NCBI RefSeq assembly: GCF_900095135.1
Contig: NZ_LT605205.1
Coordinates: 2,108,001 to 2,172,000, forward strand
Reading direction: 5' to 3'
DNA: 64,000 nt
Origin: Proteiniphilum saccharofermentans
GTDB taxonomy: Bacteria > Bacteroidota > Bacteroidia > Bacteroidales > Dysgonomonadaceae
Positions 37,389 through 46,629 of the stretch are shown piece by piece. Under the pieces are notes generated by a model, which was not told the DNA's origin, ran no database searches, and worked only from the letters and a program-made list of their open reading frames with translations. Made by a program: the position numbers and the translations under genes. Positions within the stretch are counted from its first letter, which is position 1, and every line of letters starts with the position of its first letter.

Positions 37389-38702
37389 ATGAAAATAGCT
37401 ATTATTGGTACGGGGTATGTGGGACTTGTTTCCGGAGCGTGTTTTGCAGAGATGGGAGTAGATGTAACTTGTGTGGACATTGACTCAAAAAAAATAGAGG
37501 ATTTGAAACAGGGAATTATTCCTATCTACGAGCCAGGATTAAAAAACATTGTTATTCGTAATACTGAAGCTAATCGTTTACATTTTACCACGGATCTGGC
37601 CTCGGTAATAAACGATATGGAAATAGTTTTTATCGCCGTCGGTACTCCCTCTGATGAAAAAGGAACAGCCGATCTATCTTATGTGATGACTGTGGCCGAG
37701 AATATCGCCGACAACATGACAAAACCACTGCTGATTGTTACCAAAAGTACTGTTCCGGTAGGCACTTCATTTCGTATAAAGGAGTTGGTGAGAAACCGTC
37801 TCGATAGCCGTGGAATGCAGAATTTGAAGTTTGATGTAGCATCCAATCCCGAATTTCTGAAAGAAGGTGCTGCAGTTAACGATTTTATGAGTCCCGACCG
37901 CGTGGTAGTAGGTGTAGAATCCGAGAGGGCAGAAGAATTGATGACACGTCTTTACCGTCCGTTTGTAATAAATAATTTCAGGGTGATTTTCATGGATATT
38001 TTATCATCCGAAATGACGAAATATGCTGCGAATGCCATGCTTGCTACCCGTATCAGTTTTATGAATGATGTAGCCAATCTTTGTGAATTGGTAGGGGCAG
38101 ATGTCAATATGGTACGTCGTGGAATAGGAAGTGATACCCGTATCGGCCGTAGTTTCCTCTATCCCGGATGCGGATATGGTGGTAGCTGCTTTCCGAAAGA
38201 TGTCCGGGCATTTATAAAGGTAGGAGAAGCTTTTGGCTACGAAATGAAACTTTTAAAAGCAGTAGAGGTAGTCAATAATAACCAGAAAAATATTCTTTTC
38301 CGGAAATTCAGTCAATATTTTAATGAGGATATAAAGAATAAAACCGTTGCTGTATGGGGATTGTCATTTAAACCTGAAACCGACGACATGCGTGAAGCGC
38401 CTTCACTCACACTTATAGACAGCCTGCTGAAGGCCAGTGTAACGGTAAGAGCTTATGACCCTGCCGCGATGAACGAGGCTCGTAAATACCTGAATAATGG
38501 AATTTATTATGCTACCGATATTTATGATGCAGTACAGGGGGCTCACGCCCTCATTATTCCTACTGAGTGGAAAGAATTTCGTCTGCCAGATTGGAATAGA
38601 TTGAAAAAAAGTATGGATGATTACTTAGTGGTTGACGGACGTAATATCTATAATAAAGAAGAATTGGCATCTCACGGTTTTACATATAGTGGGATAGGAT
38701 AA
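37389..38702 (+). CDS. ugd: UDP-glucose 6-dehydrogenase
   Basis: The enzyme oxidises UDP-glucose twice with NAD+ to UDP-glucuronate, a donor for acidic polysaccharides. The 437-residue protein has the N-terminal Rossmann motif IIGTGYVGLVSGACFAEMG, STVPVGTS near residue 122, and the catalytic cysteine segment GCGYGGSCFPKDVRA near 258-272. AVWGLSFKPETDDMREAPS near 318 and the C-terminal domain (AYDPAAMNEAR) follow. It supplies uronic acid, or an intermediate for other uronate-derived sugars, to this locus. Confidence 0.97.
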   Translation: MKIAIIGTGYVGLVSGACFAEMGVDVTCVDIDSKKIEDLKQGIIPIYEPGLKNIVIRNTEANRLHFTTDLASVINDMEIVFIAVGTPSDEKGTADLSYVMTVAENIADNMTKPLLIVTKSTVPVGTSFRIKELVRNRLDSRGMQNLKFDVASNPEFLKEGAAVNDFMSPDRVVVGVESERAEELMTRLYRPFVINNFRVIFMDILSSEMTKYAANAMLATRISFMNDVANLCELVGADVNMVRRGIGSDTRIGRSFLYPGCGYGGSCFPKDVRAFIKVGEAFGYEMKLLKAVEVVNNNQKNILFRKFSQYFNEDIKNKTVAVWGLSFKPETDDMREAPSLTLIDSLLKASVTVRAYDPAAMNEARKYLNNGIYYATDIYDAVQGAHALIIPTEWKEFRLPDWNRLKKSMDDYLVVDGRNIYNKEELASHGFTYSGIG

Positions 38703-38795
38703 CAAGAGGCTTTGGAACTATTTTTCCTTTCCGAAAACATCGCCGTACGGATTATTGATTCAATATTAAACGAAAACTTATCAAACAATAAAGAA

Positions 38796-40061
38796 ATGAA
38801 AAAATTAAATATCCTCATCAATGCTTATGCTTGTTCTCCAATGAGAGGTAGTGAACCCGGCACAGGATGGAATATGTGTGCACATTTAGCGAAACATTGC
38901 AGCGTGCATATCATAACAGAAGGTGAATTTCGGGATGAAATAGAAGCTGCTCTTGTCACTTTGCCACAAAGGGATAATATGCATTTTTATTATAATCCGG
39001 TTTCGGAGAGAGTCAGAAAGATGGCTTGGAATCAGGGTGATTGGAGATTCTATACCCATTATAAAAAATGGCAGAAGAAAACATTGGAAATTGCAAAACT
39101 GATTATTGCCGATCAGAAAATAGATATCCTACACCAACTCAATATGATTGGTTACAGAGAACCGGGTAATCTGTGGGAAATAGAGGACATTCCTTTTGTT
39201 TGGGGACCCATCGGAGGCCTGAAACAATTTCCGGCAGCTTATCTTCAGGGTGCAGATTTAAAATTGCAACTTTTTAATCGTCTCAAAAACAGTATAAATC
39301 TATTACAGTTAAAGTATGATTATCGAGTCAATCAGGCGTTTAAAAGAGCAAGTTTGCTAATGAGTTCAATCCCTGTTTCATACGAAGCAATAAAAAAATA
39401 CAAGAAAAGAGAGTCTGTGCTGCTTTCCGAAACAGGATTATTTGTAAAGAGCGATGTGCCAATGGAAAGATTCTATAACGACGACTTTCATGTGATGTGG
39501 GTAGGAAAATTCGATTTTCGTAAACAATTACCATTGGCTTTAAAGGCATTGGCAGCTACAAACAATAAACAAATTATTTTAGATGTGTATGGTCAGGGGA
39601 ACGAAGCGCAGGAAAAAGAAGCAAAACAGCTCGCAGCTGATTTGAAAATTTCTGACCAAATAGTGTGGCATGGTAACAGACCCCTCGCAGAGGTGCATCA
39701 AGCAATGCGTGAAGCACAACTTTTTTTCTTTACAAGCGTAAATGAAGATAACCCTAACGTTGTATTGGAGGCTCTAAGTAATCGACTTCCTATATTGTGC
39801 TTCGATACCTGTGGCTTTGGAGCTACAGTCAATGAAAAAGTCGGTCGTAAAATTCCGCTTACAAATCCTAAAAGATCGATTATTGATTTTGCTGAACATT
39901 TAAATATGTTTTATGAGAACCGGCCATTGCTGGGAGAATTATCGCTGAATTGTAAGTTACTTCAGGAACAGCTCTCATGGGACGAGAAAGCAAAAAAAGT
40001 GGTAGATTTATACCATAAGGTATTGTCTGATTTTGTCCCAGTCGAGAAAGGCAAAAGATAA
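38796..40061 (+). CDS. Family 4 glycosyltransferase
   Basis: The 421-residue GT-B enzyme begins MKKLNILINAYACSPMRGSEPGTGW, a start typical of a GT4 subgroup. Motifs include VWGPIGGLKQF near residue 135-145, MWVGKFDFRKQLPLALKAL near 233-251, WHGNRPLAEVHQAMREAQLFFFTSVNEDNPNVVLEALSNRLPILCF near 288-335 with the E(x7)E pair. A longer frame from a TTG at 38712 has no homology before Met-38796, so I use the ATG. It is AT-rich compared with ugd, which ends 93 bases before it. Confidence 0.9.
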   Translation: MKKLNILINAYACSPMRGSEPGTGWNMCAHLAKHCSVHIITEGEFRDEIEAALVTLPQRDNMHFYYNPVSERVRKMAWNQGDWRFYTHYKKWQKKTLEIAKLIIADQKIDILHQLNMIGYREPGNLWEIEDIPFVWGPIGGLKQFPAAYLQGADLKLQLFNRLKNSINLLQLKYDYRVNQAFKRASLLMSSIPVSYEAIKKYKKRESVLLSETGLFVKSDVPMERFYNDDFHVMWVGKFDFRKQLPLALKALAATNNKQIILDVYGQGNEAQEKEAKQLAADLKISDQIVWHGNRPLAEVHQAMREAQLFFFTSVNEDNPNVVLEALSNRLPILCFDTCGFGATVNEKVGRKIPLTNPKRSIIDFAEHLNMFYENRPLLGELSLNCKLLQEQLSWDEKAKKVVDLYHKVLSDFVPVEKGKR

Positions 40062-40087
40062 TTTATAACGAGATTTTGAATAATATA

Positions 40088-41080
40088 ATGAGGAAGAATT
40101 ATATAGACATTCTAAAAGGAATTGGTATTTTTTTCGTAGTGCTTGGACACGTAACACGAATACCTGAGTTACGTGTCTTTATCTGGAATTTTCACATGCC
40201 ATTGTTTTTTTTGATATCGGGTTTTCTTTATAATCCTGATAAATATCCTGACTTTAAAGGATTCTTCAAATCAAAATTTAAGTCTATTTATATACCTTAT
40301 GTGCTGTTTTTTCTAGTGACTTTTTTATATTGGGTGGTTATAGAAAGAAGATTTAGAGGTGGTGAATATAGTATTTTTCACCAATTTATTGGACTATTTT
40401 ACGGAACTTTAGAGGGAAATCACTTATATTTTAATGGGCCATTGTGGTTTTTACCTTGTTTGTTTGCAACAGAATTGATATTTTATTATATCTCAAAGAT
40501 TAAAAACAAAATAGGAATATTATCAGTCTTAATCATATCTTTCACAATAGGCACTTTAGTACAACTATATAATCTTAATGTTTTCCCTTTTGGATTGCAT
40601 ACAGCCTTTTTTGGTTTAGTTTTTTATGGAATAGGGTTTATCTCAAAAGAACAGGAAAGTAGCTTTACGAATCTTGCATTGGTTTTTAAACTCTTACTAT
40701 TAGTTGGGTGTATGTACGTTCAAATTATGGCTGTTCAAAATGGATACAGAGGTGATATTGAGACGTCTCCCATTTATTTTATTCCAATAGCATTATGTGG
40801 TATTCTGTTCTGGGCTGTATTGTCAAAACTGATTAATAAGAATAGAACTCTTGAATATATTGGTGTTAATTCGTTGATCATTATGAGTGTACACGAGCCA
40901 ATATATCGGTTTCTAATTGGCGGGTTTAGTAAGTTATCAGGTATAGAAGTCAATATAATAAGAACAAATTTGACTTATTCTATTTTAATTTCAATTACCT
41001 GTATAATAGCCATTATTCCAATAATATACGTATACAATAAATATGTGAGAAAGAGAATAAACACTTTATCTTTATTTTAA
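40088..41080 (+). CDS. Membrane acyltransferase family 3 (OatA/OafB-like)
   Basis: This 330-residue integral membrane protein has about ten hydrophobic segments. The N terminus NYIDILKGIGIFFVVLGHVTR carries the catalytic-type histidine of acyltransferase_3 proteins, and LYFNGPLWFLPCLFATELIF near residue 118-137 fits the family's central motif. It likely O-acetylates a sugar of the polysaccharide. I chose the ATG at 40088 over a TTG at 40076. The gene is among the most AT-rich of the window and is the last plus-strand gene of the locus. Confidence 0.85.
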   Translation: MRKNYIDILKGIGIFFVVLGHVTRIPELRVFIWNFHMPLFFLISGFLYNPDKYPDFKGFFKSKFKSIYIPYVLFFLVTFLYWVVIERRFRGGEYSIFHQFIGLFYGTLEGNHLYFNGPLWFLPCLFATELIFYYISKIKNKIGILSVLIISFTIGTLVQLYNLNVFPFGLHTAFFGLVFYGIGFISKEQESSFTNLALVFKLLLLVGCMYVQIMAVQNGYRGDIETSPIYFIPIALCGILFWAVLSKLINKNRTLEYIGVNSLIIMSVHEPIYRFLIGGFSKLSGIEVNIIRTNLTYSILISITCIIAIIPIIYVYNKYVRKRINTLSLF

Positions 41081-41212
41081 TCCATTTAAAGTATATCATT
41101 CCGAACTCCATGGCGATTGTTGTAAAACCTCATTAATAATATAGCCTTTATGGGAGCCAAAAATACTTCGTATATCTGTTCCGGAGACCCAATAGCTCTA
41201 ATTCGTAGGTGT

Positions 41213-41407
41213 CTATTCTTCCGAAAATATCTTGTCACTATAAGAACTCCAGCCTGGAGCTTGTTTGTAAGTATTAACAGACTCAGCAGGGACATAAATT
41301 TTTAGATTGGTACCACCTATTCCACCATCCATTTGTGGAATCGATGTAAAATAAACTGGAGATTTTGTTTTGAAAAAATGGGTGAAGATATGATCATTCA
41401 GTGTCAA
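41213..41407 (-). pseudogene. C-terminal fragment of a BspA-like leucine-rich-repeat surface protein
   Basis: On the minus strand the last 30 residues read NLKIYVPAESVNTYKQAPGW followed by SSYSDKIF. This is the standard ending of a BspA-type LRR unit in Bacteroidetes surface proteins. The frame upstream soon loses similarity and has no ATG start, so this is a decayed remnant at the boundary of the polysaccharide locus. The rest of the gap (41081-41212) shows nothing I can assign. Confidence 0.5.
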
Positions 41408-41428
41408 TTATAAGAGACCGGTCGGCAA

Positions 41429-42649
41429 TTAACTACCAATCTCTTCTTTATTTTCGTTTTTCTCTTTCGTCCTTGGCAGGATCAGGTTTAGAATCACTCC
41501 TATTAGTGCTGACAGGCCGATCCCTGTCATGCTGATATTTCCTACCTGTAACACAGCGCCTCCGATACCTGTAGTCAGGGTGAGCGATACGATGATCAGG
41601 TTACGGGTGTTGCTCATGTCGGTTTTATTCCGGATCATGTTATTCACACCCGTGGCTGCAATCATGCCGAAGAGTAACAGCATAATACCGCCGAGTACGG
41701 AACCCGGTATTGATTTTAAAAATGCGCTTACTTTAGCCACCAGTGAGAAAACAATCCCGGTAACCGCTGCGATACGGATCACTGCCGGATCGGTCACTTT
41801 GGTAAGGATCATGGCTCCGGTCACTTCTGAGTAGGTGGTTACGGGAGGTCCCCCAATAAATCCTGATACACAACAGGCGATACCATCACCAAACATGGAG
41901 CGATGCAACCCCGGTTTTTTTACGAAATTTTTTCCGGCGACCTGGCTTACAGCATACATATCACCCACATGTTCAATCACCGGCGCAATGGCTACCGGGA
42001 TCATAAAGAGGATGGCTCCCCAGGAGAATTCCGGTTTGACAAACTGGGGCAACCCGATCCATGGTGCTGTAGCAATACCTGAAAAATCAACCCTTCCCAG
42101 CAGCATGGCAGCAATATAACCGACGATAATTCCGCTGAAGATAGGGATCAGTTGCAATAAACCTTTGGCAAACATGCTTACTACGATGGCTGTCACTAAG
42201 GCGATAATAGCCAGCAACCAGTCCTCCTTCGCCATATCTACCCCCACACCAGCCAAAGAAAGGCCAATCAGCATGATCACCGGTCCAATAACTACCGGCG
42301 GGAAAAGACGTTCGATCACTCTTACTCCCTGCCATTTAACCAACGCGCTCATCAGGAAATAGACAAGGCCGACAGCCACCAAGCCTGAGAGCGTTCCGGC
42401 CAGGCCATACAACTCTGTAGCCTTTATAATGGGGGCGATAAAAGCAAAACTACTGCCCAAAAAAATAGGGACCATCCCTTTCGTAACCAAATGAAAGATA
42501 AGAGTCCCTACGCCTGCGGTAAACAGTGCTGTGGAAGGATCAAGTCCTACTAATAACGGAACCAGTACCGTGGCACCAAACGCCACAAAAAGGAATTGAA
42601 CCCCCACTATGGTCTTATAGGTGGGGCTGAGTTGCTTGTTGTTCTCCAT
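41429..42649 (-). CDS. uraA: Uracil/xanthine permease, NCS2 family (UraA-like)
   Basis: This 406-residue secondary transporter has 14 predicted membrane segments. Recognisable elements are the start TYKTIVGVQFLFVAFGATVLVPLLVGLDPSTAL, PIFLGSSFAFIAPI near residue 57-70, the central PVAIAPVIEHVGDMYAVSQV near 217-236 containing the substrate-site glutamate, and GGPPVTTYSEVTGAM near 268-282. This is the UraA pattern, driving uptake of uracil with protons. Uracil is the likely substrate; xanthine or uric acid is less likely given the motif form. It has its own promoter and is not functionally tied to its neighbours. Confidence 0.93.
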   Translation of the reverse strand: MENNKQLSPTYKTIVGVQFLFVAFGATVLVPLLVGLDPSTALFTAGVGTLIFHLVTKGMVPIFLGSSFAFIAPIIKATELYGLAGTLSGLVAVGLVYFLMSALVKWQGVRVIERLFPPVVIGPVIMLIGLSLAGVGVDMAKEDWLLAIIALVTAIVVSMFAKGLLQLIPIFSGIIVGYIAAMLLGRVDFSGIATAPWIGLPQFVKPEFSWGAILFMIPVAIAPVIEHVGDMYAVSQVAGKNFVKKPGLHRSMFGDGIACCVSGFIGGPPVTTYSEVTGAMILTKVTDPAVIRIAAVTGIVFSLVAKVSAFLKSIPGSVLGGIMLLLFGMIAATGVNNMIRNKTDMSNTRNLIIVSLTLTTGIGGAVLQVGNISMTGIGLSALIGVILNLILPRTKEKNENKEEIGS

Positions 42650-42678
42650 TGAATTGGGTGAAAATTAATTTTTGCGTG

Positions 42679-42686
42679 CAAAGATA
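42679..42686 (-). promoter_or_regulatory. uraA promoter -7 box
   Basis: TATCTTTG on the minus strand matches TAnnTTTG and lies 29 bases before the ATG at 42649. Confidence 0.6.
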
Positions 42687-42785
42687 AAAGGTTTTAGCAA
42701 ATATTTAAAAAAATTAGACTTCAATATTGCTCATAAACTGTTTTATAATTGAATGACAAACCTTCGACCAATAATTTTCAGATAT

Positions 42786-43550
42786 TCATTCGTACATGTT
42801 ATTGATATCATTTTGGGCCAACTCCAATAATACGGCAGCAACTTTCTCGGTAATTGTTTCAAAAAATCGTTTCCCTTTGTCTGCAGTCGACGCTTTAGGA
42901 TCGCCAATACCGGTATCTTCCGTCACTTGCGACCAACGTCGTTCTGCCCAGAACCAACCTTGTCTTAAGGCTTCGATCTTATGTTTTTTCTCTTTTCCTT
43001 CGCCTGCCTCGTCCAATGGGAGTACTAATTCCGGCCTGAGATGCAGCAACAGGCTGGTCTCCATCTCATCGGCATGGTCACCTTTGTGTTCAAAGAAATC
43101 GTCTCTCCCTTTCCATTGAAACCAATTGCATACGCAGATAAACATCTCCGGATATTTCGCCCCCAGTTCACGTGCCATAATCCTGAAATCATTACCTCCG
43201 TGACTATTGAGAATAACCAACTTTTTAATACCATGCCGGTTGAGATTTTCCACAATGTCATTCAGGATGATCAACTGTGTGCTCGGATAAATATTCATAT
43301 CGAGCCGGATATCCAACTGTCCGGTATTCACTCCGAAAGGTATATTGGGCAGTACGACCGGTCTTCCGCCTTTTTCCCATGCAATCCGGGCTGCTTCGGC
43401 TGCGATGTTTTCCGCCAGAATATTGTCCGTGGCGTAAGGTAAATGGTAGTTGTGTGCCTCGGTAGCGCCCCACGGCAATACCGCCAGGTCAAAACCGGCA
43501 TCCTTGACCGATTTCCAGTTCGATTCCGCTAAAATATAAGGTCTGATCAT
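42786..43550 (-). CDS. Creatininase-family amidohydrolase
   Basis: The 254-residue protein has the metal-site signatures of the creatininase fold: PWGATEAHNYHLPYATDN near residues 26-43, NIPFGVNTGQLD near 68, ILNSHGGNDFRIMAREL near 113-129, and GDHADEMETSLLLHLRPEL near 155-173. The family includes creatininase, MftE and formamidopyrimidine deformylase-type enzymes that open amide bonds using Zn/Mn. The substrate here is unknown. It is the last minus-strand gene after the cobalamin cluster; a possible -7 box (TACTTTTG, 43640-43647) may transcribe it independently. Confidence 0.85.
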   Translation of the reverse strand: MIRPYILAESNWKSVKDAGFDLAVLPWGATEAHNYHLPYATDNILAENIAAEAARIAWEKGGRPVVLPNIPFGVNTGQLDIRLDMNIYPSTQLIILNDIVENLNRHGIKKLVILNSHGGNDFRIMARELGAKYPEMFICVCNWFQWKGRDDFFEHKGDHADEMETSLLLHLRPELVLPLDEAGEGKEKKHKIEALRQGWFWAERRWSQVTEDTGIGDPKASTADKGKRFFETITEKVAAVLLELAQNDINNMYE

Positions 43551-43639
43551 CTTTTGTTGTTTTTATAAATGATTGGACTTCCGTATGTTTATCCGTCGAA
43601 ATATATGCAACTGATGAAACTTGAATAAATGAATAAAAG

Positions 43640-43647
43640 CAAAAGTA
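43640..43647 (-). promoter_or_regulatory. Possible internal promoter before the creatininase-family gene
   Basis: TACTTTTG on the minus strand fits TAnnTTTG, 90 bases before the ATG at 43550 and just after the cbiJD stop codon. It would give the gene a transcript separate from the cobalamin operon. Confidence 0.35.
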
Positions 43648-43660
43648 GATGAAAATCGCA

Positions 43661-45511
43661 TTATTTCCAAACGCATCCCTCTTCATCCATCAGCAATATC
43701 GTTAATTTGGCACTGGGTAACAGGGGTTCACAAACTTTCCGGCAATGATGGAGTAAAGCTTGAAAGAATACTCTCTCCGATACCGGAATAATCTGCCACA
43801 GTTCACGGGCAAGCGTTATTCCTGCGATTTTCTCAATAGTGATTCCTGTACAGCTGGCTTCCCTCGCTACGGATTGAATAAAACGCCTGTTCATCACAGA
43901 TCTTTTACTGTGGGTATCCAGCAGTCCTTCCGCGAGTTTTACAGCCTTGCCGATCATAATGCCGAGTGTCACTTCTTCAAAATTTTCTTCTGCCGCTATC
44001 TGTAATGTTTCACCGATAAAATTACCATACTGTACGAATGCCTGTGGCAAAGCATCGGGATACAGAGATTTCAGGTATCTTTCACTTTTTGCTCCCGAAT
44101 TAATAATAAGATATTTCACCCCCAACGCTTTGGCAACTTGCGCTTCACGACGAATGGAGTGGATAAATGCCTCATTGGAATAGGGTTTTACGATTCCCGA
44201 TGTCCCGATGATGGATATGCCGCCCACAATTCCCAATTTCGGATTAAAGGTCCTTTTGGCGATCTCTTCACCGTGGGGAACTGAAATGGTAATATCAATG
44301 CCGGTATGGAGATCGTCCGACAACTTTTCGAGTGTTTCCTGCGTTTCACGCTCTATCATTTTACGGGGTGTGGCGTTGATGGCCGGACCGCCAATTTCCA
44401 GTCCCAATCCCGGTAGGGTTACTTTTCCTACGCCTATACCTTGTAAAAAACGTATTCCGCTGTGTGTGGAATTAATAGCGATATTGGCGCATATTTCCGC
44501 TCTGTTGGTTATATCCGGGTCATCACCCGCATCTTTCAATACAGTACAGGTCACGCTGCCATTCGGCTCAAAAACTGTACGGACAATATCGATGGTAACC
44601 GGTTCGTCATTTGGCAGTGAAATGGTAATATCTTCTACCGGAATACCCGATAACAATGCGGTGAGTGCTGCTTTGACAGCAGCCGTGGCACAACTTCCCG
44701 AGGTATATCCTGTTTTCAGATCGAAAAAACCGGGTGACAATGTTTCAATCTGTTTGCGCAAACCATGCTTGCCATAGATCGTTGCATGAGCGAAGTAGGG
44801 TAGTGGGGGGCGACGAATAACGAGCACAGGAATACCGAGTGCCAGTGCTGTGTCTATTTTCCCGGTAAAGCCACCCGATTCACCACTCTCTTTTGTAATG
44901 ATTGCTCCGGGGGATAGGCGCTGGAAAAGTGCAGTCTCGTCACGTTCATCCTCATAGAACAGGATATCTTCGTGCGGGAATCCGTTTTTTTCGACAACCG
45001 CCAATGACTCATTCCGCTTCATAATACGGAATATACATCTGTGATTTAGCCAATAGGGTTTCAGTTTGAGAATGGTATTCACTCCCGTAAGAGCAAGCAG
45101 ATTATGGATATTCTTTTCTTCCAGAAAACGGATAGCCGAATGATAGTCGTCGAACCAGTGCAATTGCGGATTGGAGGGTGGAAAATTCCGTTCGAATCGG
45201 ATCACAGGGATTTGTAACTTTTGCGCCGTTATCCCAATGTTCTTATGCACATTTTCGGCAAACGGATGGGCTGCATCCACGATAAGGCGGATGTTGTGTC
45301 GAAGGCAGAAACCGGGCATCGACACTTCATCCAATCCGCCCGAAATACGCTTGCCATATACACAATCTATTTGTTGAGAGGCGTTTTTGGTAGAATAAAA
45401 ATAGGACTTACCCGCTTCGTCGCATATCTTCACTGCAATCCTTCCTTCGGTCGTGCCACCGATGATGAGAATAGTGGCTTGCGTCGGTTGTTTAATATCT
45501 GCGTTTACCAT
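43661..45511 (-). CDS. cbiJD: Fused precorrin-6A reductase / cobalt-precorrin-5B C1-methyltransferase (CbiJ-CbiD)
   Basis: One 616-residue chain carries two corrin-pathway enzymes. Residues about 10-255 are CbiJ/CobK: ILIIGGTTEGRIAV, VDAAHPFAENVHKNI near 74, and LALTGVNTILKLKPYW near 140. Residues about 262-616 are CbiD: LKTGYTSGSCATAAVKAAL near 265, GIGVGKVTLPGLGLEIGGPAINATPRKMI near 365, and IIGTSGIVKPYSNEAF near 440. CbiD methylates C1 after ring contraction and CbiJ reduces the ring with NADPH. The order and fusion are seen in other Bacteroidetes. It is 12 bases downstream of the ABC ATPase gene. Confidence 0.94.
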   Translation of the reverse strand: MVNADIKQPTQATILIIGGTTEGRIAVKICDEAGKSYFYSTKNASQQIDCVYGKRISGGLDEVSMPGFCLRHNIRLIVDAAHPFAENVHKNIGITAQKLQIPVIRFERNFPPSNPQLHWFDDYHSAIRFLEEKNIHNLLALTGVNTILKLKPYWLNHRCIFRIMKRNESLAVVEKNGFPHEDILFYEDERDETALFQRLSPGAIITKESGESGGFTGKIDTALALGIPVLVIRRPPLPYFAHATIYGKHGLRKQIETLSPGFFDLKTGYTSGSCATAAVKAALTALLSGIPVEDITISLPNDEPVTIDIVRTVFEPNGSVTCTVLKDAGDDPDITNRAEICANIAINSTHSGIRFLQGIGVGKVTLPGLGLEIGGPAINATPRKMIERETQETLEKLSDDLHTGIDITISVPHGEEIAKRTFNPKLGIVGGISIIGTSGIVKPYSNEAFIHSIRREAQVAKALGVKYLIINSGAKSERYLKSLYPDALPQAFVQYGNFIGETLQIAAEENFEEVTLGIMIGKAVKLAEGLLDTHSKRSVMNRRFIQSVAREASCTGITIEKIAGITLARELWQIIPVSERVFFQALLHHCRKVCEPLLPSAKLTILLMDEEGCVWK

Positions 45512-45523
45512 TGACTCCTTGAA

Positions 45524-46522
45524 TTAATAGTAGTTCTTCATCTTCTCCAATAGTTCCTCGATAGTGTCAACCCATATCTGAGGCTGATTTTCGATTGAGA
45601 GGAGGATTCGGTTCTCCACTATTTCGATAGTGTCGTACGACGGGGCATTGCGTTCCGCAAGAATACGGTTACGCAGCAATGCCTTACGGATCATGGAATA
45701 GCGTTGTCCGTGTCCGACGAGGCGTATTTGCCGGTCGAAATCATTTTCCACCCTGAACAATCCTGTATCCTTGTCAAAAAGGATACCTTTGCGGGCAAAG
45801 AAGTTACTCAAATCGCCGTTAAGCGAAAGGTCTTCGGGCGTACCGACATGGATCCGGGCGCGGTCGTCCATCAACCATATCTTATCGGCAATTTGCAGTG
45901 CCAGTTCGAGATCGTGTGTGGAAAGGAAAATGGTTTTCTGCGTTTCCCGTGAAAGACGGTGCAACAACTGCATCATCTCCACTTTGCTGGGGAAATCGAG
46001 GAAGGCCGTGGGTTCGTCCAGGAAAATAACCGGAGTGTTCTGTGCCAGCGCTTTGGCAATCATCGCTTTTTGACGTTCGCCGTCACTGAGCGTATGTACC
46101 ATCCGGTGGGTGAGATGTGTTATCTTTACAAGTGAAATCGCTTTATCTATTTCCTTATGATCTTCCGGAGTAAGTTTGCCCCAAAAACCGGTATAAGGGC
46201 TTCTGCCGAGTGCGACAAGCTCATGTACGCTCATATTTTTAATGTCGAGCCTTTCAGTCAACACTACGCTTATAAGCCTCGCAAGTGCTTTTTCGGAATA
46301 GGCTCCGATTTCCTGTCCGTGGATAAAGACATCTCCTGACAGTTTGGGTTGGAATGCCGAAAGAGTACGTAATAAGGTAGACTTTCCTATACCATTGGCT
46401 CCCAGCAGGCAGGTCAACTCGCTACTAAAAATACTGGCATCGATGTGTTGAGCCACTACTTTTACCGGTTGACGGTTTTTGTAGCCAATAGCAAGATCGC
46501 GGAGTTCAATACTTTTAGTCAT
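45524..46522 (-). CDS. btuD: Cobalamin/iron-type ABC transporter ATP-binding protein (BtuD-like)
   Basis: The ATPase of a FecCDE/BtuFCD-type importer. In 332 residues it has Walker A LLGANGIGKSTLLRT near 36-50, the signature LSDGERQKAMIAKAL near 145-159, Walker B VIFLDEPTAFLDF near 165-177 and the H-loop STHDLEL near 200. About 75 residues follow the normal ATPase end (INQ-type extension with RQIRLVGHGQRYSMIRKALL), a C-terminal extension seen in some Bacteroidetes homologs. The gene lies inside a cobalamin riboswitch-led cluster, which favours a corrinoid or cobalt substrate over iron. Confidence 0.9.
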   Translation of the reverse strand: MTKSIELRDLAIGYKNRQPVKVVAQHIDASIFSSELTCLLGANGIGKSTLLRTLSAFQPKLSGDVFIHGQEIGAYSEKALARLISVVLTERLDIKNMSVHELVALGRSPYTGFWGKLTPEDHKEIDKAISLVKITHLTHRMVHTLSDGERQKAMIAKALAQNTPVIFLDEPTAFLDFPSKVEMMQLLHRLSRETQKTIFLSTHDLELALQIADKIWLMDDRARIHVGTPEDLSLNGDLSNFFARKGILFDKDTGLFRVENDFDRQIRLVGHGQRYSMIRKALLRNRILAERNAPSYDTIEIVENRILLSIENQPQIWVDTIEELLEKMKNYY

Positions 46523-46591
46523 TATTTTATATCGAATCGTTTAACTGTTTAATCGTTGAATTGTTGAACAGTTGAATCATCACATCATCAC

Positions 46592-46619
46592 TACTGATCC
46601 CGATTTATCGGGATCAGTA
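46592..46619. repeat. 28-bp perfect palindrome between btuC and btuD
   Basis: TACTGATCCCGAT and ATCGGGATCAGTA are perfect 13-base arms around TT. It sits in the 107-base btuC-btuD gap, preceded on the plus strand by degenerate GTTGAA/ATCATC simple repeats. There is no adjacent T run, so it may be an mRNA-stabilising hairpin rather than a terminator. Confidence 0.7.
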
Positions 46620-46629
46620 AATCATCAAA

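Noticed and set aside
41086-41295. Minus-strand 69-codon frame after the acyltransferase
   Set aside because: It overlaps the LRR remnant in another frame, and no family resemblance was seen.
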